A stretch of 25,112 bases of DNA from Bacteroidales bacterium (GCA_003557765.1 PWNO01000249.1:1-25112), one strand, 5' to 3'. Counted from the stretch's first letter, positions 8,144 to 15,258 are shown. Notes: generated by a model from the sequence alone, not told the origin. Numbers and translations are program-made.

Positions 8144-9892
8144 ATGCTAAGAAAAAGGTGGGTGTTCCATGATGAAGATAACCACGAAACAGTAGAAAAA
8201 CTCGCCACCACCCTGAAGATTGACCGCATCCTTGCCCGCCTGCTGGCACAAAGGGAGATTGCCACTTATGCGGAAGCTCGTGACTTCTTTCGTCCGTCGC
8301 TGGACAACCTGCATGACCCTTTCCTGCTTAAGGATATGGATGTGGCCGTTGAGCGGATAGAAGAAGCAGTGGAAAAGGGTGAACGCGTCCTGATTTATGG
8401 CGACTACGATGTGGATGGCACAACCGCCGTCGCATTGGTCTACGATTTTTTAAAGGAATTTCATCCCAACATCGATTATTATATCCCCGATCGGTACAAA
8501 GAAGGCTATGGCGTGTCGTTCAAGAGCATTGACTATGCTATGGAGACGGGCGTGAAGCTTATCATCTCACTCGACTGCGGGATCAAGGCCTACAAACAAA
8601 TCCAATATGCCACCGATAATGGCATCGACTTCATCGTGGTCGACCATCACCGTCCGGATGATGTCCCTTTGACTGCGATAGCCGTGGTGGATCCCAAGCA
8701 GCCTGACTGCAATTATCCCTTTAAAGAGCTCTCCGGCTGCGGTCTCGGGTTTAAACTGGCACAGGCTTTCTATCAGAAGAGAAGACTCCCCTTCGAAGGA
8801 TTGGATAAGTTCCTTGACCTCGTGGTGGTCAGCATCGCCGCTGACGTGGTACCCATCACCGGGGAAAACCGCGTGCTCGCCTATTATGGCCTCCAACGGC
8901 TCAACTTCAACCCCAGGGCCGGCTTTGAATCCATCCTCTTCTACAGCAATGTGTTCCGTAAAGCCAAACCCGACCAGGTAACTGCCTTTACAAAGGAACT
9001 TAGCGTCAGCGACCTGATGTTTATGATTGGCCCGAAGATCAATGCCGCCGGCCGTATTGAAAAAGGCAAGAAAGCAGTCGACCTCCTGGTTTGTAAAAAG
9101 ATGGGCGACACCCACGAGCTGACCATCGAAATCAACGACAACAACACCGAACGACGCAGCCTCGATACGGATATCACCAAACAGGCGATGAAGATGATTG
9201 CCTCCTCTCCGGAACTGAAAGAGAGCAAGGCGACCCTGCTGTTTGACCCAGGCTGGCACAAAGGCGTCATCGGCATCGTGGCATCCCGCCTGATCGAATC
9301 GTATTATCGTCCCACCATCATCTTTACCGAGTCCAATGGGTTGATTACGGGTTCGGCCAGGTCGGTGAAGGATTTTGATGTCTATAACGCGATCGATGCT
9401 TGCAGTGACCTGCTCGAACATTTTGGCGGACATAAATATGCGGCCGGGTTGAGCCTCAGGCCGGAGAACCTCGACGCCTTCAAACAGTGTTTTATGCAAG
9501 AGGTACACGATACCATCACTGAAGAGATGTTGATCCCTCAGATCGAAGTCCATGCTGAGATCCCCATTGGAAGCATTGCAGGCCGCTTTTTCAGGGTCCT
9601 AAAGCAATTTGCTCCCTTCGGACCGGGAAACCCCAACCCCATCTTTGTGTCTCGCAACTGTGTGAGCCAGGGAAATGTGCGTGTGGTTGGAAACAAGCAC
9701 CTGAAGTTTCGGGTCTCTCAACCCGGGCTGCACACTGCAGATATTCCCGCCATCGCCTTCCAGCAAGGCCATCAGCTGAAAAACATGCAGGCGTGCAAAT
9801 CCTTTGATGTGGCATACCAGATCGAGGAAAATGAATGGAACGGAAGGGTCAGCCTGCAGCTTAACGTGAAAGACATGAAGTTCAACATCTGA
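8144..9892 (+). CDS. recJ: Single-stranded-DNA-specific 5'-3' exonuclease RecJ
   Basis: RecJ degrades single-stranded DNA 5' to 3' in recombination repair, mismatch repair and replication restart. The 582-residue product matches family length. Phosphoesterase motifs are visible: YGDYDVDG (85-92), SLDCG (142-146), and the DHH signature VVDHHRPD (165-172). Further on come FMIGPKINAAGRIEKGKKAV, the W-HKGVIGIVASRL segment, and the DHHA1 motif FGGHKYAAGLSL. The C-terminal OB-like domain includes FAPFGPGNPNPIF. The ATG at 8144 follows a -7-like site, 41 bases after atpC. It ends 16 bases from the convergent rnhA. Confidence 0.96.
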   Translation: MLRKRWVFHDEDNHETVEKLATTLKIDRILARLLAQREIATYAEARDFFRPSLDNLHDPFLLKDMDVAVERIEEAVEKGERVLIYGDYDVDGTTAVALVYDFLKEFHPNIDYYIPDRYKEGYGVSFKSIDYAMETGVKLIISLDCGIKAYKQIQYATDNGIDFIVVDHHRPDDVPLTAIAVVDPKQPDCNYPFKELSGCGLGFKLAQAFYQKRRLPFEGLDKFLDLVVVSIAADVVPITGENRVLAYYGLQRLNFNPRAGFESILFYSNVFRKAKPDQVTAFTKELSVSDLMFMIGPKINAAGRIEKGKKAVDLLVCKKMGDTHELTIEINDNNTERRSLDTDITKQAMKMIASSPELKESKATLLFDPGWHKGVIGIVASRLIESYYRPTIIFTESNGLITGSARSVKDFDVYNAIDACSDLLEHFGGHKYAAGLSLRPENLDAFKQCFMQEVHDTITEEMLIPQIEVHAEIPIGSIAGRFFRVLKQFAPFGPGNPNPIFVSRNCVSQGNVRVVGNKHLKFRVSQPGLHTADIPAIAFQQGHQLKNMQACKSFDVAYQIEENEWNGRVSLQLNVKDMKFNI

Positions 9893-9908
9893 AGAAAGCA
9901 AAGTCCGC

Positions 9909-10541
9909 CTATTTCCGACCGAAGTCTGCGGGGATCTCTCCCCAGGCCTCCGTGTGCCATTTCAGGATTGGGGTGCTCCAGGTGTTGTGTTGCAGCCAGT
10001 ATTCCGCCCGGTGAATCAAATTGAAGATTTCATGGTTTTCTTCGCGCGGCTCTACCCGGGTGCGGGCTTTCTTATGCTTTACCCAGCTGATGGCTGTTTG
10101 CGAATCAGTATATATAGGTCTGTGAAAGTTGTGCTTGTGACACCAGGCCAGGGCGTGTACGATGGCCAAAAACTCCCCGATGTTATTTGATCCCCCGGCA
10201 AGTGGCCCCATGTGAAAGAGCCGTGCACCACTTTGGGTCTCTACACCCTGGTACTCCATCTCCCCGGTCTTCCCATTGCAGGCCGCATCCACCGAAATGC
10301 TGTCCATCAATGGCCTGCCAATGGCCTTGAGCTCCTCCGGCGACAGCCTGCTCACGTGTTTGTCCTTGCCAATGTAGTCGGCATAATTGCCTTCATAGGC
10401 TTGCCAGGCAAGTTCTTCGGTAGGAAATGACTTGTAAATGGCGCCACCGTAGCCTGATATGGCCTTCTGACAATCCTTCCAGCTATCAAAAACACCCGTT
10501 TCATTGCCGCGCCATACTGTATAGTACTTCTTTTTTGCCAT
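9909..10541 (-). CDS. rnhA: Ribonuclease HI with N-terminal viroplasmin-like domain
   Basis: The enzyme cuts RNA in RNA-DNA hybrids, as in primer removal and R-loop clearance. The 210-residue product has an N-terminal hybrid-binding (caulimovirus viroplasmin-type) domain at about residues 4-50 (KKYYTVWRGNETGVFDSWKD, with GGAIYKSF and EEAW-like EELAWQAY). An RNase H fold follows. The acidic catalytic set is present: Asp85 (SISVDAACNG), Glu123 (NNIGEFLA), Asp146 (PIYTDSQTA) and Asp206 (PADFGR). His196 lies in the flexible loop before the last Asp. This two-domain form is common in Bacteroidota. It converges on recJ; no clear promoter is seen upstream. Confidence 0.93.
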   Translation of the reverse strand: MAKKKYYTVWRGNETGVFDSWKDCQKAISGYGGAIYKSFPTEELAWQAYEGNYADYIGKDKHVSRLSPEELKAIGRPLMDSISVDAACNGKTGEMEYQGVETQSGARLFHMGPLAGGSNNIGEFLAIVHALAWCHKHNFHRPIYTDSQTAISWVKHKKARTRVEPREENHEIFNLIHRAEYWLQHNTWSTPILKWHTEAWGEIPADFGRK

Positions 10542-10592
10542 TGGAATTGTCTGTTATACAACACGTTGTTTTTCTCAGCAGACAAGCAGCCC

Positions 10593-10626
10593 GTCCGGGA
10601 CGCTTCTAATGGTGCCTCATTGAAAC
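10593..10626 (+). CRISPR. Solitary CRISPR-repeat-like sequence
   Basis: The 34 bases end in CTCATTGAAAC; the terminal ATTGAAAC is the classic 3' end of many type I and III CRISPR repeats. The upstream part begins with the small palindrome CGTCCGGGACG (10592-10602). Only one copy exists: the following 100 bases show no second repeat, and no cas gene is in the window. It could be an orphan repeat, the remnant of an array, or chance. Confidence 0.25.
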
Positions 10627-10666
10627 CGGTGTTTCCCCGGATTGCCGTCATTGGGCGTTTACAACG

Positions 10667-10681
10667 GTGAGGCGGCCTCAC
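10667..10681. repeat. Perfect short palindrome GTGAGGC-G-GCCTCAC
   Basis: Seven-base arms flank a single central base, in the spacer between rnhA and the reductase gene. The loop is too small for a normal RNA hairpin, so a protein-binding site or coincidence are the alternatives. Confidence 0.3.
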
Positions 10682-10750
10682 ATTTATTTCGGGATTTTTT
10701 CCGCGGGATGATGCCATTTGGTTTTTGTGGCTGCCTGGCGCAGCGCCTTT

Positions 10751-11452
10751 TTACTCCGGTGTGTTTCCTTGATAATGACCTTGCTGTATATCCGTAGCCT
10801 TACCTTTTGGCTGCAGATGGAGCCCGCACTCCGTTTTCTTCATTCCGTGCCACCGTGCTTCGCGTTCGTCCTCTCCACCATTGACAGGCCGTGTACAGGG
10901 TTCGCAACCAATGCTTTTGTAGCCTTTGGCCTCCAGTGGATGGAGTGGCAGTCCATGCTGGTCGATATAGGCCTCCACCTCCCCGGTAGTCCAGCTCAGC
11001 AAAGGATGGTAGCGGATGGTGCCCTGTGGCATGGTTTCTTCCTCCCGCAAGCCTTGTCTGTAATTGTTCTGATGCGCCCGGATGCCGTTTATCCAGACGT
11101 CATACTGCTCAAACAAGGCCTCCACAGGCTGCACCTTGTTCAGGTAACAACAATAGTCGGGGTCGTAGGTAAACATCAGGTTGCCCTGAGCGTTGGTCTG
11201 CATGCTTTTGGGTACGTGAGGAAGCAGGTTGATCACCTGCAGGCCAAGCAGTTTGGCGACAGCGTCTTTGTATTGGATGGTTTCGGCAAAATGAAAGCCG
11301 GTGTTGATAAAATAGATGGGAATGTTTTTGTCGATGCGGCTTAAAATGTGCAGCAGCACCACACTCCTGGTCTGAAAGCTGCTGGTGGCAAATAGCCTCC
11401 TGCCTTCTGACTGGTAATTGTTGATCTTTTCTTTGATGCGGTGTATGTCCAT
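10751..11452 (-). CDS. Phosphoadenylyl/adenylyl-sulfate reductase family protein (CysH-like, 4Fe-4S type)
   Basis: This family reduces APS or PAPS to sulfite in sulfate assimilation, using thioredoxin. The 233-residue product has the nucleotide-binding FATSSFQTRSVVLLHIL (21-37), INTGFHFAET (49-58), and WINGIRAHQNNYR. The Cys-Cys pair (101-102) and Cys183-x-x-Cys186 are the cluster ligands that mark APS-type enzymes. It ends with the catalytic ECGLH (208-212). The frame extends upstream to 11782, but those 110 residues are encoded by hexamer and octamer repeats, so the ATG at 11452 is chosen. No other sulfate assimilation genes are nearby. APS over PAPS specificity is inferred from the cysteines. 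Confidence 0.88.
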   Translation of the reverse strand: MDIHRIKEKINNYQSEGRRLFATSSFQTRSVVLLHILSRIDKNIPIYFINTGFHFAETIQYKDAVAKLLGLQVINLLPHVPKSMQTNAQGNLMFTYDPDYCCYLNKVQPVEALFEQYDVWINGIRAHQNNYRQGLREEETMPQGTIRYHPLLSWTTGEVEAYIDQHGLPLHPLEAKGYKSIGCEPCTRPVNGGEDEREARWHGMKKTECGLHLQPKGKATDIQQGHYQGNTPE

Positions 11453-11475
11453 AAAGAGGCCCAAAACAACACCCA

Positions 11476-11504
11476 CAAATGTAATGAAAATACTGCACTC
11501 CCAA
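11476..11504 (-). promoter_or_regulatory. Possible promoter of the CysH-like gene
   Basis: On the minus strand TTG (complement of 11502-11504) is followed 18 bases later by TACATTTG (complement of 11476-11483), which fits TAnnTTTG. The site lies 24 bases before the chosen ATG. The spacing is one base shorter than typical. Confidence 0.5.
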
Positions 11505-11536
11505 CTTTCTTGCATATATGATGTTTTTAAGAAAAG

Positions 11537-11608
11537 GACAAAAGGACGAAATGACAAAAGGACGAAATGACAAAAGGACAAAATGTCTAAAAGTCGAAAG
11601 GGCAAAAT
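11537..11608 (+). repeat. Octamer tandem array (GWCNAAAK family), nine units
   Basis: Units alternate GACAAAAG and GACGAAAT, then GACAAAAG, GACAAAAT, GTCTAAAA, GTCGAAAG and GGCAAAAT, and finish in GTCGGGG (11609-11615). Units with GAC give way to GTC units toward the right end, as in the array at 15102-15133. Confidence 0.85.
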
Positions 11609-11632
11609 GTCGGGGTATGTGATGTCTTCAAG

Positions 11633-11710
11633 CCTCAACCTTGATCTCAGCCTCAATCTTAACATCAATCTCATCCTCAATCTCAACCTCATCCTCAATC
11701 TCAACCCCCA
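11633..11710 (+). repeat. Hexamer tandem array (YCTCAA family), about 13 units
   Basis: Units such as CCTCAA, TCTCAA, TCTCAG, CCTCAT and CATCAA follow in phase. The 6-base period keeps one reading frame and encodes Leu-Asn-rich repeats on the plus strand and Leu-Arg-rich repeats on the minus strand. A second array of this family lies at 15183-15254. Confidence 0.85.
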
Positions 11711-11734
11711 TGCGCAACCAGCGCTATATATACC

Positions 11735-11763
11735 TTGTTTACAGTGCATTTTTGCTATCTTTG
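11735..11763 (+). promoter_or_regulatory. Promoter of aroF-CM
   Basis: TTG at 11735-11737, an 18-base spacer, then TATCTTTG at 11756-11763, a perfect -7 element. Transcription should start near 11769, about 12 bases before the ATG at 11781. This rules out the upstream start codon at 11583. Confidence 0.7.
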
Positions 11764-11780
11764 CGAAAAAGGCGTACCAC

Positions 11781-12866
11781 ATGGCTTCAGCGACATCCGG
11801 TGATCATATTGTGCCTTTGGCCGAGTGGCTTCCATTGCATAAAGGCTTGTTGGTGATAGCCGGCCCATGTAGTGTGGAGAGTAAGCAACAGCTTGCCACA
11901 ACCGCCCGGCAGCTGGCAGATACCGGTATGGTTTCCGTGTTGCGTGCTGGCGTCTGGAAGCCCCGCTCACAGCCTGGTCATTTCGAAGGCCGGGGTGATA
12001 AGGCCCTGCCCTGGCTGCGAGACATCAAGGCTGAAACTGGTTTACCCGTGGCCGTGGAAGTGGCACGGCCAAGCCACGCCGAACTATGCCTTGCACATGA
12101 TGTGGACATGATCTGGCTGGGCGCACGTACCACTGTAAACCCCTTTATGGTTCAGGAGATCGCCCGAGTAATCGCTGGCACTGACATGCCGGTGATGATC
12201 AAAAACCCGGTATGCCCCGACTTGCGCCTATGGATAGGTGCCATTGAAAGGATGATGCAAGTCGGTACGCGAAAAATCATTGCCATTCACAGGGGGTTCC
12301 ACACTGGCCGCACATCCCTCTACCGGAATGAGCCCATGTGGGATATTCCTGTCGCATTAAAACAAAAAATGCCAAAACTCCCGGTGATCTGTGATCCCAG
12401 CCATATCGCCGGAGATGCCCGGTGGATACAAGAGGTGATCACAAAATCCATGGTGTTGAATATGCAGGGACTGATGATAGAAACACATCATAATCCCGGC
12501 AAAGCCCTTACAGACCCATTGCAGCAGGTCACTCCGGCTGAGCTGAAAGCGCTGCTTGAACGTGTGCAGGGGGAGACTGAAGCACTGAGTGCTGCCGCCC
12601 ACCAGCTTGCCAGTCTGAGAAAACAAATTGATGAACAGGATCAATACCTGCTGGAGATCCTGGCAAGCAGGTTCATCCTCTCCAGGCAGGTAGGAGTAGT
12701 GAAAAATAAACATGGAGAAGCCATCTTTCAACCTGGGCGGCAAAATGAACTTTTTCAGGACCGCCTCAGGCGTGCAGAAGCACTGGGTCTTGACCCGGAT
12801 TTTGTGAAGCGCTTTCTCACGCTGCTGCACGACGAAAGTGTGGCGGTACAGGGGGGAAGGAAGTAA
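11781..12866 (+). CDS. Bifunctional DAHP synthase / chorismate mutase
   Basis: Two shikimate-pathway activities are fused: phosphoenolpyruvate plus erythrose-4-phosphate to DAHP, and chorismate to prephenate. In the 361-residue product, residues about 22-250 form a KDO8P-synthase-like (type I beta) DAHP synthase: VIAGPCSVES (25-34), AGVWKPRSQP (56-65), IKNPV (140-144), HRGF (170-173) and DPSHIAGD (205-212). Residues about 275-355 form an AroQ helical chorismate mutase (LRKQIDEQDQYLLEILASRF, then QVGVVKNKHG). The frame opens at 11583, but the extra N-terminus is repeat-encoded and upstream of the promoter. The TAA stop (12864-12866) lies in the first unit of a heptamer array. The aromatic partner genes often found beside it in Bacteroidota are absent. 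Confidence 0.93.
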   Translation: MASATSGDHIVPLAEWLPLHKGLLVIAGPCSVESKQQLATTARQLADTGMVSVLRAGVWKPRSQPGHFEGRGDKALPWLRDIKAETGLPVAVEVARPSHAELCLAHDVDMIWLGARTTVNPFMVQEIARVIAGTDMPVMIKNPVCPDLRLWIGAIERMMQVGTRKIIAIHRGFHTGRTSLYRNEPMWDIPVALKQKMPKLPVICDPSHIAGDARWIQEVITKSMVLNMQGLMIETHHNPGKALTDPLQQVTPAELKALLERVQGETEALSAAAHQLASLRKQIDEQDQYLLEILASRFILSRQVGVVKNKHGEAIFQPGRQNELFQDRLRRAEALGLDPDFVKRFLTLLHDESVAVQGGRK

Positions 12867-12945
12867 GAAGTAAGAAGTAAGCAGTAGGCAGTAGGCAGCA
12901 AGAAGTAGGAAGTAGGGAGCAGGAAGCAAGAAGTAGGAAGTAAGT
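12862..12945 (+). repeat. Heptamer tandem array (AGYARGN), twelve units
   Basis: Twelve in-phase heptamers: AGTAAGA twice, AGTAAGC, AGTAGGC twice, AGCAAGA, AGTAGGA, AGTAGGG, AGCAGGA, AGCAAGA, AGTAGGA, AGTAAGT. The first unit supplies the aroF-CM stop codon. It leads directly into a second 7-base repeat at 12946-12966. Confidence 0.9.
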
Positions 12946-12966
12946 GAAAAATGAAAAGTGAAAAAT
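12946..12966 (+). repeat. A-rich 7-base repeat at the thiL start
   Basis: GAAAAAT, GAAAAGT and GAAAAAT continue in phase with the heptamer array. The thiL start codon (12965-12967) uses the last two bases of the third unit. Confidence 0.65.
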
Positions 12967-14032
12967 GGGGGACGAAAAAAAGAAACAGGCATTGACAGAC
13001 ATTGCATCACTGGGGGAGTTTGGCCTGATTGACCATCTCACCAAGGGCATTAAGATACGGCATCCGGAAACACTCAAAGGGGTAGGAGACGATGCGGCCG
13101 TGGTTGACCAGGGTGACCACGTCTCCATTATCACCAAGGACCTGCTGATAGAAGGCGTCCACTTTGATATGGTATATACACCCTTAAAGCATCTGGGTTA
13201 TAAGGCCATTACCGTGAACCTTTCTGACGTCTATGCCATGAATGGCGAACCCCGCCAGGTTTTCGCGGGACTGGCGATTTCAACACGTTATTCGCTCGAA
13301 GCCCTTGAAGAATTCTATGCCGGCATGCTGCTCGCCTGTGATAAATACCAGGTGGACTTTGTCGGCGGAGATACCACCACCAGTCCTTCAGGCTTGATGA
13401 TCAGCGTAACGGCCCTGGGCAGGGCACAAAGGGAAGATGTAGTTTACCGGAGTGGGGCGAAACCCAATGACCTGCTATTCGTCAGCGGCAACCTGGGAGC
13501 CGCCTATTGTGGCCAGCTTGTGTTGCAACGCGAAAAACAAGCCTTTAAGGCTAACCCACAAATGCAACCCGACATCAGCAAATACCCCTATGTGCTTGAG
13601 CGACAACTTAAACCTGAGACCCGTCAGGACATCATCCGGATGCTCAGGGATGCCGGAGTTAAACCCACGGCCATGATCGACATCTCCGATGGCCTGGCTT
13701 CGGAAATCCTGCACATATGCAAGAGGTCTGGCACGGGAGCTACAATCTATGAGGAAAAGATCCCTGTCGACCAGCGGATGGCCCAGGTGGCGCATGAGTT
13801 TAACGTCGACCCGACAACCTGCGCGCTAAGCGGAGGGGAAGACTATGAACTGCTATTTACCGTCAGCCAGAAAGATTATGAAAAAGTCAAGGATATGACA
13901 GCCATTCATCCCATTGGACACATCACAGAAGCCGTCCAGGGGGAAAATCTGTTTACCAGCTCCGGACAGCTCGTGAAGTTGACCGCGCAAGGGTGGGATC
14001 CTCTGAAGGGAGAAACTGGAAGCAAGAAGTAG
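12965..14032 (+). CDS. thiL: Thiamine-monophosphate kinase
   Basis: ThiL phosphorylates thiamine monophosphate to thiamine pyrophosphate, the last step of cofactor synthesis. The 355-residue product shows the AIR-synthase-like superfamily motifs: KGVGDDAAVV (38-47, metal-binding Asp pair), TKDLLIEGVHFD, YKAITVNLSDVYAMNGEP, VGGDTTTSPSGL, MIDISDGLASE and CALSGGEDYELLFTV. The ATG at 12965 lies in a 7-base A-rich repeat. The C-terminal residues GSKK and the TAG stop come from a heptamer array (14021-14069), so the true family C-terminus has probably been trimmed or re-ended. No other thiamine genes are nearby. No separate promoter is visible, so it may be read through from aroF-CM. Confidence 0.93.
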   Translation: MGDEKKKQALTDIASLGEFGLIDHLTKGIKIRHPETLKGVGDDAAVVDQGDHVSIITKDLLIEGVHFDMVYTPLKHLGYKAITVNLSDVYAMNGEPRQVFAGLAISTRYSLEALEEFYAGMLLACDKYQVDFVGGDTTTSPSGLMISVTALGRAQREDVVYRSGAKPNDLLFVSGNLGAAYCGQLVLQREKQAFKANPQMQPDISKYPYVLERQLKPETRQDIIRMLRDAGVKPTAMIDISDGLASEILHICKRSGTGATIYEEKIPVDQRMAQVAHEFNVDPTTCALSGGEDYELLFTVSQKDYEKVKDMTAIHPIGHITEAVQGENLFTSSGQLVKLTAQGWDPLKGETGSKK

Positions 14033-14069
14033 GCAGTAGGCAGTAGGCAGTAAGAAGTAAGAAGCGAAA
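14021..14069 (+). repeat. Heptamer tandem array (AGYARGN), seven units
   Basis: Units: AGCAAGA, three AGTAGGC, two AGTAAGA, AGCGAAA. The thiL stop codon TAG (14030-14032) lies in the second unit. An octamer array in reverse orientation follows 17 bases later. Confidence 0.88.
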
Positions 14070-14085
14070 CGCATCGCACGCGGAT

Positions 14086-14157
14086 TTTTTGACCTTTCGA
14101 CTTTTAGACTTTTTGACCTTTTGTCATTTTGTCATTTCGTCTTTTTGTCATTTCATC
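14086..14157 (-). repeat. Octamer tandem array (GWCNAAAK family, reverse orientation), nine units
   Basis: Plus-strand units are TTTTTGAC, CTTTCGAC, TTTTAGAC, TTTTTGAC, CTTTTGTC, ATTTTGTC, ATTTCGTC, TTTTTGTC and ATTTCATC. The change from GAC to GTC ends partway along matches the forward arrays read in reverse. It ends 13 bases before the epimerase ATG. Confidence 0.87.
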
Positions 14158-14170
14158 ATTAAGTAAACAC

Positions 14171-15094
14171 ATGAAGATTCTCATCACAGGCGGTGCCGGT
14201 TACATAGGCAATGAACTGGTTTTTGAGCTGCTGAAGGACGCTAAGGTACAGGAGGTCATCATTTATGACAACCTGAGTCGCAAAAATTTTAACCTCTTTC
14301 TTGACACCCGGAATGAGCCCCGCAAGGTGCGCTTCATTCATGGGGAACTGCTGGATTCGCGAAAGTTGCGCCAGGTGCTGCAGGGTGTTGACGTGGTTTA
14401 TCACCTGGCCGCAAAGGTTTCTACACCGCTGGCCACCGAAAATGCCCATTTGTTTGAGCAGATCAACCACTGGGGAACTGCCGAACTGGTGTATGCCATC
14501 GAAGAAAGTGATGTGCAGCAGGTGGTTTACGTGAGTACAACATCGGTATACGGCGCCTCAGAAGATATGACCGACATCGACACCCCTCCTGACCCCAAAA
14601 CCTTTTACGGAAGCAGCAAGCTCCGTGGTGAAGCACACGTGGAACGCCTGGTGGACACCCGGAAGGTGTGGATCATCCGGTCGGGAAACGTATACGGGTA
14701 CAGCCCAAGTGTTCGGTTTGACGCAGTAATCAACCGGTTTATGTTTGAAGCCAATTTCATCGGAAGCATACAGATTACCGGAAACGGAAAGCAGCAAAGG
14801 GCCTTTGTACATGTGAGCAAGCTGGTGAACATGCTGGCAAACCTGTTGCGCCACGAGCTGCCATCAGGCACATACAACTTTAGTCAACATAATCTGTCGA
14901 TCGAATATATTGCCGGTGTGATCAAGGAAATATACCCTGATCTGGATATCATTTTTGTCAATCAGCACCTGGTAATGCGCGAAATCAAAATTCGCCCGGA
15001 TCAGCGCATTCTGCCCCTCCTGACATCCGAGCCGGTCTCCTTCAAGGAAGAACTCATCCGGTTTAAGGAAAAGTTTTCGTTTGCCTCCCGGTGA
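14171..15094 (+). CDS. NAD(P)-dependent epimerase/dehydratase (extended SDR family)
   Basis: The 307-residue product has the Rossmann motif GGAGYIG (7-13), an acidic Asp33 after the second beta strand (suggesting NAD), and YHLAAKVSTP. It also has the active-site STTSVYG (122-128) and catalytic Tyr146-x-x-x-Lys150. It resembles nucleotide-sugar epimerases and dehydratases such as GalE/RfbB relatives, but the substrate cannot be read from sequence. The frame is open from 14129, but that part is octamer-repeat-encoded (SFRLFVISS), so the ATG at 14171 is preferred. It follows thiL on the same strand, separated by two repeat arrays. No sugar-synthesis or glycosyltransferase gene is adjacent. Confidence 0.88.
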   Translation: MKILITGGAGYIGNELVFELLKDAKVQEVIIYDNLSRKNFNLFLDTRNEPRKVRFIHGELLDSRKLRQVLQGVDVVYHLAAKVSTPLATENAHLFEQINHWGTAELVYAIEESDVQQVVYVSTTSVYGASEDMTDIDTPPDPKTFYGSSKLRGEAHVERLVDTRKVWIIRSGNVYGYSPSVRFDAVINRFMFEANFIGSIQITGNGKQQRAFVHVSKLVNMLANLLRHELPSGTYNFSQHNLSIEYIAGVIKEIYPDLDIIFVNQHLVMREIKIRPDQRILPLLTSEPVSFKEELIRFKEKFSFASR

Positions 15095-15101
15095 GGGAAG
15101 G

Positions 15102-15133
15102 GACGAAAGGACAAAAGGACTAAAAGTCTAAAT
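15102..15133 (+). repeat. Octamer tandem array (GWCNAAAK family), four units
   Basis: GACGAAAG, GACAAAAG, GACTAAAA, GTCTAAAT, ending in GTCGGGG (15134-15140) exactly as the larger array at 11537-11608 does. It starts seven bases after the epimerase stop codon. Confidence 0.8.
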
Positions 15134-15182
15134 GTCGGGGCTTGCGTATGACCTGTGGCCATCTCCCAACCCTTCATGCCAA

Positions 15183-15254
15183 CCTCAACCTTACCCTCAA
15201 CCTCAGTCTCAACCTCAGTCTCAACCTCAGTCTCAGCCTCAACCTTAACCTCAA
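15183..15254 (+). repeat. Hexamer tandem array (YCTCAA family), twelve units
   Basis: Units CCTCAA, CCTTAC, CCTCAA, CCTCAG and TCTCAA alternate, then TCTCAG, CCTCAA, CCTTAA and CCTCAA. The array ends four bases before the sprA stop codon (15259-15261, minus strand), so it occupies the sprA 3' flank. It follows an octamer array as at 11537-11710. Confidence 0.87.
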
Positions 15255-15258
15255 TCCA

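Larger units (their letters stand above)
11453..11780. other. Divergent spacer between the CysH-like gene and aroF-CM
   Basis: The 328-base spacer contains the CysH-like promoter candidate (11476-11504), an octamer array (11537-11608), a GTCGGGG junction, a hexamer array (11633-11710) and the aroF-CM promoter (11735-11763). Both repeat arrays lie between the two promoters, so they separate two outward-facing transcription units. Confidence 0.65.

Noticed and set aside
8567..9553. A 328-codon minus-strand open frame opposite recJ
   Set aside because: It is a shadow of recJ, whose motifs are complete on the plus strand; the reverse frame shows no family features.
10737..10752. GC-rich inverted repeat followed by a T run (GGCGCAGCGCC then TTTTT), a possible plus-strand terminator
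   Set aside because: A single-base loop is not feasible, the remaining stem is only about three pairs, and no plus-strand gene ends there.
10718..11344. A 208-codon plus-strand open frame opposite the CysH-like gene
   Set aside because: The minus strand carries all conserved reductase cysteines; the plus frame has no matching features.
12357..13137. Minus-strand open frames with Leu-Leu-Pro-Tyr-Phe repeats
   Set aside because: The repeated residues are the complement of the heptamer array; the frames lie opposite aroF-CM and thiL.
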